Origin: Planctomycetota bacterium | Lineage (GTDB): Bacteria > Planctomycetota > UBA1135 > GCA-002686595 | Length of the DNA stretch: 13,210 nt | NCBI GenBank assembly: GCA_021776885.1 | Contig: JAJFFA010000798.1 | Coordinates: forward strand, 1 to 13,210 | Direction: 5' to 3' | Shown here: positions 6,400 to 13,210 of the stretch, piece by piece | Position numbering within the stretch: the first letter of the stretch is position 1 | How the letters are laid out: each line of letters starts with the position of its first letter | The notes under the pieces: model-generated | The model's database searches: none | Seen by the model: the letters and a program-made list of their open reading frames with translations, nothing else | What the model was told of the DNA's origin: nothing | Translations under genes and position numbers: made by a program

Positions 6400-9300
6400 A
6401 TGAAACAACCGTTCTTCACGGGCCTGCTCTGCGTCAGCGCCCTCACCACGGCTGCCTTCGCCCAGGCGCCGCCGCCGTCCCCCGTCGAGTTCGAGGCCCA
6501 GCTCGCCGCCTGGCGCGCCGAGCACGGCAGCTCCTGGCGCGTGACCCGGGGCATCGGCTCCGGCCGCGTCGAGCTGATCCATGGCGGCAACGCCGCGGGC
6601 CCGATCCAGCCCCGCAGCGACGCCGAGTGGTTCGGCCTGGCCCGGCACTTCCTGGCCGAGACGAGCGGCCTGCAGCACCACAACGGCGGCTCCTTCGTCG
6701 ACGGGCGCGTGTCCTTCCTGCCCCTGGGGCAGGTCAACAGCACCGACAAGTACGCGGTGCGCCTGACCCAGGAGATCGGCGGAGTGCCGGTCGAGGACGC
6801 TGCGATCAACATGATCTTCAGCACCGATGGACGCCTGCTGGCCCTGCACACGAACGCCGTGTCCGGGCTCGAGGGCGCCTCCACCTCGCCTGGCCTGAGC
6901 GCCGACGCCGCGGCCCGCGCCGCCGTCGCGCACTTCTCGCAGAGCTTCGGCGCCCCGACCGAGATCGGTAGCGCCAGCCTGATCTTCGCCCGCGTGGGCA
7001 CGAACGACGAGGCCACCCTGGCCTGGCAGCTCGAGCTGTTCCAGCGCTACGCCGACACCAAGCCGACCGGGCTCGAGTACGCCATCGACGCGCGCACGGG
7101 TGCGCTGCTCGAGACCGAGCAGCTGGTGCACGACTTCGACGTGCGCGGCACGGTCATGATGAACGCCACCCCCGGCACGGCCCCGGACACCGCGGGCAAC
7201 CCCGAGGTGCAGTTCCCGGTGCCCTTCGCCCGCGTCACCTCCTCCGCGGGCACGCTCTTCGCGGACGAAAACGGCGACTTCAACTACGTCGGCGTGAACA
7301 CGAACCTCGACGTCACCGCCGAGTTCCGTGGCACGTTCAACAACGTGAACAACCAGGCCGGCGCCGACCACGCGGTCACGCAGAGCCTGCCGCCGAACCA
7401 GAACAACACCATCCTGCTCAACCCGGGCACCGGGGCCCAGGTCACGGCCCAGGCCAACTGCTACAACGGCGCCCAGGCCGTGCGCGACTACGTGCGTCGC
7501 ATCACGCCGACGGACAGCACCTCGGACTTCGTGATCGTCTCGAACCCGAACCTCACGCAGACCTGCAACGCCTTCTTCGATGGCGGCTCGATCAACTTCT
7601 TCCAGTCCGGTGGGGGCTGCGTCAACACGGCCTACTCGACGGTCGTGGCCCACGAGCTCGGGCACTGGCTGAACGTGCGCTACGGCACCGGCAACAACTC
7701 GAGCGGCATGGGTGAGGGCAACGCCGACGTCTTCGCGATGTACACCTACGACGTGCCCCAGGTCGGGCAGGGCTTCTCCGGCGGCGGCAACATCCGCAGC
7801 GGTAACAACACCCGCCAGTGGTGTGGCACGGGCTGCTACGGCCAGGTGCACGCCGACGGCGAGGTCTGGATGGGCGCGGCCTGGAAGGTCCGCCGCAACC
7901 TCAACACCACCCACGGCAACGCCATGGGCGACCTGATCGCCGACACCCTGTTCATGGGCTGGATGAACGGCTTCAACCAGGCCGACATCGCTCCGATCAT
8001 CGAGGAGCAGTGGCTGACCCTGGACGACGACGACGGCAACACCGGCAACGGCACGCCCAACTACGGCGACATCGACAGCGCCTTCCGCGAGCAGGGCTTC
8101 CCGGGCGTCGATCTGGACTTCATCCAGATCACGAACGTCACGACCCTTGCCGACACGATGGACGAGGCCGGTCCGTACACGGTCGACGCCGACATCGTCG
8201 CCCTGCTCAGCCCGCCTGTGGCGAGCGCCAACCTGCGCTACCGCGTCAACGGCGGCGCGCTGCAGAGCATCGCGATGGGCAACATCGGCGGTGACACCTA
8301 CCGCGCGAGCCTTCCCGGCGTGGCCTCCCCGGCCCGCGTCGAGTACTTCGTCGAGGGCACGGACTCGGCCGCCCAGGACGGCTCCAACGTGGACGAGCCG
8401 GACAACTCGCCGTTCTTCCGCGTGGGTCTCACGACCATCCTCGTCGAGACGAACTTCAATGGCGAAGACGGTGGCTTCTCCAGCGGCGCCGCTGGCGACA
8501 ACGCGACCACGGGCATCTGGGTGCGCGCGAACCCGGTCGGCACAGCCGCCCAGCCCGAGGACGACCACAGCGTCCCCGGCGTGCAGTGCTGGTTCACCGG
8601 CAACGCTGGCCCGGGCGGCGGCCTGGGCGACAACGACGTCGACGGCGGCACGACGACGCTGCTCTCCGACACCTATGACATGACCGGGCTCTTCGCCCCG
8701 CAGATTCGCTACTGGCGCTGGTACTCCAACCAGACCAACGGCGTGGTCGACGACACCTTCCTGATCGACATCTCCGACGACGGTGGTGCGAACTGGACCT
8801 CGGTCGAGACGATCGGCCCGGGCGGCGCTCAGTCGAACGGCGGCTGGTTCCGCAACATCATCGACGTCTCCGCCTTCGTCAGCCTGACGAACCAGGTGCA
8901 GGTGCGCTACCGCGCGTCCGACCTGGGTAACGGCTCGATCGTCGAAGCGGCGATCGACGACGTGATCGTGGACGACGTCGCTCCGGGCAACGGTTGCCCG
9001 GCGCCGTCGAACTACTGCGTCAACACCGCCAACTCGAGCGGCGCGAGCGCGACCATCGCAGCCGTCGGCTCGCAGGTCGTGGCCGACAACACCTTCGGTG
9101 TCAGCGCCAGCGGCGCCCCGGCCAACAACTCGGGCCTGTTCTTCTACGGCGCGGGTCAGGGCCAGATCCCCTTCGGCGATGGCTTCCGCTGCGTCGCGGG
9201 CACGATCTTCCGCCTGAACCCGGTCACGATGACGGACGGCGCGGGCCAGGTCACGCGCGTGCTGGACCTCAACAACCCGCCGGCAGCGGGCGGCCAGATC

Positions 9301-9408
9301 ACGGCCGGCTCGACCTGGAACTTCCAGTTCTGGTTCCGTGATCCGATGGGCCCCGGCGGCAACGGCTTCAACCTGACGGACGGCGTCTCGGTTCCGTTCT
9401 GCCCGTGA
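6400..9408 (+). CDS. Secreted fungalysin/thermolysin-like zinc metalloprotease, copy 1
   Basis: This is a 1002-residue exported protein. The signal peptide is MKQPFFTGLLCVSALTTAAFA, with likely cleavage before Gln22. An FTP-like propeptide follows at about residues 100-160 (LPLGQVNSTDKYAV, GGVPVEDA), expected to keep the enzyme inactive until secretion. The catalytic domain has the zinc site HELGH (His418, Glu419, His422) and third ligand Glu439 in GMGEGNADVFA (GExxxD), then HADGEVWMGAAW with His484 as possible proton donor. This is a gluzincin layout closest to M36 (fungalysin), related to M4. After it come an Ig-like domain (about 565-680), a MAM-like beta-sandwich (about 685-862) and a Cys-flanked module (866-1002) ending FCP. 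Conserved cysteines suggest disulfides. It probably degrades external protein. ATG 6400 is chosen because it begins a good signal peptide; no SD is seen. A close paralogue lies 295 bp downstream and a terminator-like hairpin follows. Confidence 0.93.
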   Translation: MKQPFFTGLLCVSALTTAAFAQAPPPSPVEFEAQLAAWRAEHGSSWRVTRGIGSGRVELIHGGNAAGPIQPRSDAEWFGLARHFLAETSGLQHHNGGSFVDGRVSFLPLGQVNSTDKYAVRLTQEIGGVPVEDAAINMIFSTDGRLLALHTNAVSGLEGASTSPGLSADAAARAAVAHFSQSFGAPTEIGSASLIFARVGTNDEATLAWQLELFQRYADTKPTGLEYAIDARTGALLETEQLVHDFDVRGTVMMNATPGTAPDTAGNPEVQFPVPFARVTSSAGTLFADENGDFNYVGVNTNLDVTAEFRGTFNNVNNQAGADHAVTQSLPPNQNNTILLNPGTGAQVTAQANCYNGAQAVRDYVRRITPTDSTSDFVIVSNPNLTQTCNAFFDGGSINFFQSGGGCVNTAYSTVVAHELGHWLNVRYGTGNNSSGMGEGNADVFAMYTYDVPQVGQGFSGGGNIRSGNNTRQWCGTGCYGQVHADGEVWMGAAWKVRRNLNTTHGNAMGDLIADTLFMGWMNGFNQADIAPIIEEQWLTLDDDDGNTGNGTPNYGDIDSAFREQGFPGVDLDFIQITNVTTLADTMDEAGPYTVDADIVALLSPPVASANLRYRVNGGALQSIAMGNIGGDTYRASLPGVASPARVEYFVEGTDSAAQDGSNVDEPDNSPFFRVGLTTILVETNFNGEDGGFSSGAAGDNATTGIWVRANPVGTAAQPEDDHSVPGVQCWFTGNAGPGGGLGDNDVDGGTTTLLSDTYDMTGLFAPQIRYWRWYSNQTNGVVDDTFLIDISDDGGANWTSVETIGPGGAQSNGGWFRNIIDVSAFVSLTNQVQVRYRASDLGNGSIVEAAIDDVIVDDVAPGNGCPAPSNYCVNTANSSGASATIAAVGSQVVADNTFGVSASGAPANNSGLFFYGAGQGQIPFGDGFRCVAGTIFRLNPVTMTDGAGQVTRVLDLNNPPAAGGQITAGSTWNFQFWFRDPMGPGGNGFNLTDGVSVPFCP

Positions 9409-9462
9409 TCGCACGCTGAGGGAGTCGGGTCCCGGCGGACCTGGCCTCCAGCACTCTTCGAG

Positions 9463-9492
9463 CGCCCGGCTCTCCGCGAGGAGGGCCGGGCG
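9463..9492 (+). terminator. Terminator-like hairpin after metalloprotease copy 1
   Basis: A 13-bp stem (CGCCCGGC-U-CUCC against GGAG-G-GCCGGGCG, one U-G wobble) closes a GCGA tetraloop of the stable GNRA class. It begins 55 bp after the stop codon. It is followed by TTCTCGCTTT, only a poor U-tract. It probably separates the transcription of the two protease copies. Confidence 0.7.
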
Positions 9493-9603
9493 TTCTCGCT
9501 TTGGGACCTTTTCCGTAGGGCCCTCGGGGCGGCGCAGGAACTTGCACGCGCCGTCCACGGCCGATGTTGCGCCCCCAGGCCCCCCTCGGGAACGCACAGC
9601 GTG

Positions 9604-9609
9604 CATAAT
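9604..9609 (+). promoter_or_regulatory. Possible -10 box for metalloprotease copy 2
   Basis: CATAAT matches the sigma-70 -10 consensus at five of six bases and is the most AT-rich point in this spacer, about 95 bp before ATG 9704. No convincing -35 box lies at the right distance. A terminator-like hairpin upstream means copy 2 needs its own promoter, which is the main reason to point to this site. Confidence 0.25.
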
Positions 9610-9703
9610 GCGCGGGCGCGCCCATCCCCCGCTGCGAGCCGGTGCTCGACGGCGCGCACCCAGCACTCCCGTCCCCAGGCTCAGCCCCCTCGACAGGTTC
9701 CCC

Positions 9704-12700
9704 ATGAAACGAAGTGTGTTGATCACCGCTCTCGCCCTTGGCGCGCTCCCCGCGTTCGCCTCCGCCCAGGGACGCGCGTCCCACGTTGGAGCCTTCGAGG
9801 CTGCCCTCGGCACCTGGCGTGCCGAGCACGGAGCGAGCTGGCGCGTCGACGTGCGCGCCCGCAGCGGCCGGCTCGAGATGCTCTACGGCGGCAACGCCCG
9901 GGGCCCGCTGCAGCCCGAGAGCGACGCCCAGTGGTTCTCCCTGGCGCGACATTTCCTGGCCGAGACCGCCGGCTTCCACTCCCTCTCGGGTGCGTCGTTC
10001 GTCGACGAGCGCGTGGTCTTCCTGCCCCTCGGTCAGGTCAACACCACCGACAAGTACTCGGTTCAGCTGCGCCAGGAGGTGCGCGGCGTCCCGGTCGAGG
10101 ACGCTGGAGTGAGCCTGATCTTCGACACCACGGGCCGGCTCCTGGCCCTGCACACCACGGCGATCCAGGGCCTCGCGGGTGAGGGCGTTCAGCCCGCGCT
10201 CTCGGCCGCCGCTGCCCAGCGCGGCGCCATCGAGCACTTCACCCGCGCCCACGGCGCCCCCACCGAAGTGGGCAGCGCCAGCCTGGTCTTCGCGCGCACG
10301 AACGGCGGCGAGGAGGGCCGGCTGGCCTGGACCTTCGAGCTCTTCCAGCGCGAGCAGGACACGCGCCCCGTGGGCTTCGCCTACGAGATCGACGCGCAGA
10401 GCGGCGCCGTGCTCGAGACCGAGGTGCGCGTGCACGACTTCGACGTGCGCGGCACGGTCATGATGAACGCGACCCCGGGCCTCACCCCGGACACCGCGGG
10501 CAACCCGCCCGGCATGGTCCCGGTGCCCTTCGCGCGCATCACGTCGGCCACCCAGGGCGTCGTCTTCGCCGACGAGAACGGTGACTTCGTCTACCCCGGC
10601 ATCAACACCGCACTCGACGTCACGGCCGAGTTCGTCGGCACGTTCAACGACGTCATCGACGACCTGGGCAACGACCACGTCGTGATGCAGAACCTGCCCG
10701 CCAACCAGAACAACACGGTCCTGCTCAACCCGGCGCCGACGGAGACGATCACGTCCCAGGCCAACTGCTACAACGGCGTCATGGCCACGCGCGACTTCGT
10801 GCGCGCGACCACCCCCACGGACGCGACCGCGGACTTCATCGTCACGTCGAACGCGAACCTCTCCGCGACCTGCAACGCCTTCTTCGATGGCGTCTCGATC
10901 AACTTCTTCCTGGCCGGCGGCGGCTGCGAGAACACGGCTTTCTCGACCGTCGTGACCCACGAGCTGGGGCACTGGCTCAACGTGCTCTACGGCACGGGCA
11001 ACAACTCCAGCGGCATGGGCGAGGGCAACGCGGACGTCTTCGCCATGTACACCTTCGACACGCCTGTCCTGGGCGACGGGTTCTGCGGCGCCGGCTGCAA
11101 CGTGCGCAACGGCACCAACACGCGCCAGTGGTGCGGCACGGGCTGCTATGGCCAGGTGCACGCCGACGGCGAGGTCTGGATGGGCGCGGCCTGGAAGATC
11201 CGTCGCAACCTCAACACCACCCACGGCAACGCCATGGGTGACATGATCGCGGACACCCTGTTCATGAACTGGATGAACGGCTTCGACCAGGCCGACATCG
11301 CGCCGATCATCGAGACCCAGTGGCTGACCCTGGACGACAACGACGGCAACCTTCTGAACGGGACGCCGAACGTGATCGACATCGACATGGCCTTCCGCGA
11401 GCAAGGCTTCCCGGGCGCGGACATCTTCGTCGACGTGACGAACGTGACGCAGCTGGCCGACACGCTGAACGAGGCCGGGCCCTACGCCGTGACGGCCACG
11501 ATCAGCGCCGGTGTCTTCCCGCCCGTGACCAGTACCGAGCTGCACTACCGCGTCGACGGTGGAGCGCTCTTGACCCTGCCGATGACCAGCATCGGCGGCG
11601 ACGACTACCAGGCCATGATCCCCGGCATCCCCTCCCCCGCGCGGGTGGAGTACTTCGTCGAGGGCAGCGACTCGATGGGCCTGGGCAAGATGGTCCCCGC
11701 CGACCCGAACGACGGCCTGCCGTTCCGCGTGGGCGTCGTCACCGTGGTCCAGAACACGGCCTTCGAGAGCGGCCCCGACGGCTGGCTCACGGGCGACCCG
11801 GCGGACACGGCCACGACCGGCATGTGGGAGCTCGGCGACCCTCTCGGGACCGGCGCCCAGCCCGAGGACGACCACTCGGTCGGCGGCATCAACACCTGGT
11901 TCACCGGCCAGGGCACCCCGGGTGGCGGCCTGGGCGAGAACGACGTCGACGGCGGCGTCACCACGCTCTACTCCTCGATCTTCGACCTCTCGGGCCTGAC
12001 CAACGCCCAGGTGCGCTACTGGCGCTGGTACTCCAACAACACCGGCGCCGAGCCGGGGGCCGACATCTTCGAGGTCGACATCTCCAATGACGGCGGCGCC
12101 AGCTGGACGCCGGTCGAGGTGGTCGGTCCGGGCGGCGCCGGGACAACCGGCGGCTGGGTCAAGGTCGCCGTGGACGTCGCGAGCTTCGTGCTCCCGACCG
12201 CCAACGTGCAGCTGCGCTTCCGCGCCTCGGACCTGGCCGGCGGCTCGATCGTCGAGGCGGCCATCGACGACATTCTGACCGACGACGTCGGGCCCGTGAA
12301 CGGCGGCTGCGGGTCGCCGATGAACTACTGCATGGGTGGCATCAACTCGGTCGGCAGCAGCGCCAGCATCTCGATGGCCGGCTCCCAGAGCGTCGGCGCC
12401 AATGCCTTCGGCCTCTCGGTCGTTGGCGCCCCGGCGAGCAAGGCCGGCCTCTTCCGCTACTCGATGGGTCAGGCCATGACGCCCTTTGGCGACGGCTTCC
12501 AGTGCCTCGGCAGCCCGACCTTCGACCTGATGCCGATCGTGCGCACCGGTGTCGCCGGGACCTTCACACGCACGATCGACGTGAACAACCCGCCCAGCCC
12601 GGCGGGCCAGATCACGGCCGGCTCGACCTGGAACTTCCAGTTCATCTACCGCGACCGCACGGGCCCCGGCGGCAGCGGCTTCAACCTCTCGGACGCGGTG

Positions 12701-12721
12701 GCCGTTCCCTTCTGCCCGTGA
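9704..12721 (+). CDS. Secreted fungalysin/thermolysin-like zinc metalloprotease, copy 2
   Basis: This 1005-residue paralogue of the preceding gene has the same domain order. The signal peptide MKRSVLITALALGALPAFASA has likely cleavage before Gln22, and an FTP-like propeptide follows (LPLGQVNTTDKYSV, RGVPVEDA). The zinc site is HELGH (His419, His423) with Glu440 in GMGEGNADVFA, followed by HADGEVWMGAAW. Then come Ig-like and MAM-like domains and the C-terminal module ending FCP. The frame is open further upstream (to 9542), but ATG 9704 is the credible start because it opens the signal peptide. It differs from copy 1 by an extra Cys-x-x-x-Cys in the loop after the zinc site (GFCGAGCN versus GFSGGGN), and by altered C-terminal loops. 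All catalytic residues are kept, so both copies should be active. It probably arose by tandem duplication and degrades or modifies external protein; substrate unknown. Confidence 0.93.
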   Translation: MKRSVLITALALGALPAFASAQGRASHVGAFEAALGTWRAEHGASWRVDVRARSGRLEMLYGGNARGPLQPESDAQWFSLARHFLAETAGFHSLSGASFVDERVVFLPLGQVNTTDKYSVQLRQEVRGVPVEDAGVSLIFDTTGRLLALHTTAIQGLAGEGVQPALSAAAAQRGAIEHFTRAHGAPTEVGSASLVFARTNGGEEGRLAWTFELFQREQDTRPVGFAYEIDAQSGAVLETEVRVHDFDVRGTVMMNATPGLTPDTAGNPPGMVPVPFARITSATQGVVFADENGDFVYPGINTALDVTAEFVGTFNDVIDDLGNDHVVMQNLPANQNNTVLLNPAPTETITSQANCYNGVMATRDFVRATTPTDATADFIVTSNANLSATCNAFFDGVSINFFLAGGGCENTAFSTVVTHELGHWLNVLYGTGNNSSGMGEGNADVFAMYTFDTPVLGDGFCGAGCNVRNGTNTRQWCGTGCYGQVHADGEVWMGAAWKIRRNLNTTHGNAMGDMIADTLFMNWMNGFDQADIAPIIETQWLTLDDNDGNLLNGTPNVIDIDMAFREQGFPGADIFVDVTNVTQLADTLNEAGPYAVTATISAGVFPPVTSTELHYRVDGGALLTLPMTSIGGDDYQAMIPGIPSPARVEYFVEGSDSMGLGKMVPADPNDGLPFRVGVVTVVQNTAFESGPDGWLTGDPADTATTGMWELGDPLGTGAQPEDDHSVGGINTWFTGQGTPGGGLGENDVDGGVTTLYSSIFDLSGLTNAQVRYWRWYSNNTGAEPGADIFEVDISNDGGASWTPVEVVGPGGAGTTGGWVKVAVDVASFVLPTANVQLRFRASDLAGGSIVEAAIDDILTDDVGPVNGGCGSPMNYCMGGINSVGSSASISMAGSQSVGANAFGLSVVGAPASKAGLFRYSMGQAMTPFGDGFQCLGSPTFDLMPIVRTGVAGTFTRTIDVNNPPSPAGQITAGSTWNFQFIYRDRTGPGGSGFNLSDAVAVPFCP

Positions 12722-12754
12722 GCCATCGCACCCAGGGCTGCCCAGGCCAGGAGG

Positions 12755-12781
12755 CCGGGGCGAGCTGAGCGCCTCGCCCGG
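12755..12781 (+). other. GC-rich hairpin just after metalloprotease copy 2
   Basis: CCGGGGCGAG and CTCGCCCGG pair with a single bulged base around an 8-nt loop, 33 bp after the stop codon. Together with the stronger hairpin at 12811 it makes a double-hairpin 3' end, possibly for termination or protection of the transcript from 3' exonucleases. Confidence 0.4.
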
Positions 12782-12810
12782 AACCCCTCGCGGGGCCGGG
12801 CCGGGGCGAC

Positions 12811-12845
12811 CCGAGGCGGGGAGCGTTCAGCGCTCCCCGCCTCGG
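12811..12845 (+). terminator. Strong terminator-like hairpin after metalloprotease copy 2
   Basis: A perfect 15-bp stem (CCGAGGCGGGGAGCG and its complement) closes a 5-nt loop UUCAG, 89 bp after the stop codon. No U-tract follows. Its length and perfection suggest termination or a boundary between transcription units. Being nearly symmetric, it could also work for transcription coming from the right. Confidence 0.65.
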
Positions 12846-13210
12846 TCCGTTCGGTGCCCCCCACCCGGCGCTACAATGTCAGGGCCCGGAGCGGAGGCGA
12901 CGCCAGCGGGTCGGCGAGCCTGTGGGAATTAGGTATCGAAGAACCACCGAACGCCGCCTCCGCCCCAGGTAGCCCAGCCGGCGTGGAGGGTCACCGGGGT
13001 CGTTTGCTGGAGTCTTACCCCGGCTAGGGGCTGGAGCCCCGCGCGCCTCCGCGCCATGCTCTTATCCTCGGTGCCGGTCTTGTGCCCCCCTCGGGCTCTC
13101 GACGACACCGCCACGGCGGCGGAGTGAAGCTTCGGCGCCCGCACCAGTAAGCGGACGTTCCGCCTCTGCCCCCGCCGACGCCCCGAGGGGCGCCGACCCC
13201 CGCCGCCCCC
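12846..13210. other. Intergenic region rich in potential RNA stems, no recognised gene
   Basis: No frame here looks like a protein. A TACAAT box (12872-12877) matches the -10 consensus well, though its -35 region is weak. Downstream, GCGGAGGCG (12891-12899) can pair with CGCCTCCGC at either 12955-12963 or 13044-13052. Further stems are CCGGGGT/ACCCCGG (near 12993-13022), GGGGC/GCCCC (near 13027-13040) and CGCCCC/GGGGCG (13179-13192). This could be a small RNA or the 5' leader of a gene to the right. I found no match to tmRNA, RNase P, SRP RNA or a named riboswitch. Confidence 0.3.

Noticed and set aside
6370..9813. A 1147-codon open frame on the minus strand, antisense to protease copy 1, and a similar 835-codon one antisense to copy 2 (9368-11875).
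   Set aside because: They are mirror frames made by strong GC bias at third codon positions. Their translations are Val/Ala/Arg/Asp/His-rich low-complexity sequence without family motifs, while the plus-strand frames have signal peptides and zinc sites.
12881..12900. GTCAGGGCCCGGAG resembling the SRP RNA GTCAGG-CCGGAAGG motif.
   Set aside because: The required AGCAGC side of the symmetric loop and the closing helix are missing.
12920..12975. A stretch (GTGGGAATTAGGTATCGAAG) that loosely recalls part of a cobalamin riboswitch core.
   Set aside because: The conserved CCCGCAAC region and the B12 box are not found downstream, so there is no adequate match.

Overview
The window is very GC-rich and reads as chromosomal DNA from a planctomycete-like bacterium. 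That is an inference. It rests on two secreted metalloproteases that end in the same C-terminal module (Cys-flanked, ending Phe-Cys-Pro), which I associate with Planctomycetota of the Poly30/Saltatorellus type, on an SGNH-hydrolase/MORN-repeat fusion, on poor Shine-Dalgarno sequences, and on terminator-like hairpins without U-tracts. No rRNA, tRNA, CRISPR array, transposase or phage gene is visible.

Left part, all on the minus strand, read from right to left: an SGNH hydrolase-like protein with a C-terminal array of eight MORN-type repeats (5419-3521), pyruvate kinase (3450-1969), a MinD/FlhG-type P-loop ATPase (1866-991), and a ParA/Soj-type ATPase (924 to the left edge, incomplete). The gaps are 70, 102 and 66 bp. 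A hairpin lies between pyruvate kinase and the MinD-type gene. The last two genes probably form a transcription unit for spatial organisation such as chromosome segregation or polar/flagellar placement.

Middle (5420-6399): a compact region that looks like spacer but holds the most interesting gene. On the minus strand at 6005-5778 there is a complete 75-residue selenoprotein W (Rdx) family protein whose redox motif is Cys-x-x-Sec. The eleventh codon is an in-frame TGA. Starting 14 nt after it is a 7-bp hairpin with a GGUCU apical loop, a textbook bacterial SECIS element. Conventional ORF calling reads the gene as broken at codon 11. Next to it are a 22-23 bp tandem repeat, a possible 34-residue membrane peptide whose 3' end is the first repeat unit, and a perfect 8-bp dyad upstream of the selenoprotein gene.

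Right part, plus strand: two tandem paralogous secreted zinc metalloproteases of about 1000 residues each (6400-9408 and 9704-12721). Each has a signal peptide, an FTP-like propeptide, an HELGH...GExxxD gluzincin catalytic domain of the fungalysin/thermolysin type, beta-sandwich domains and the shared C-terminal module. Each is followed by a strong hairpin: 13 bp with a GCGA loop at 9463-9492, and 15 bp perfect at 12811-12845. The last 365 bp hold no recognisable gene but contain a TACAAT box and many potential stems, which could be a small RNA or the leader of a gene beyond the window.
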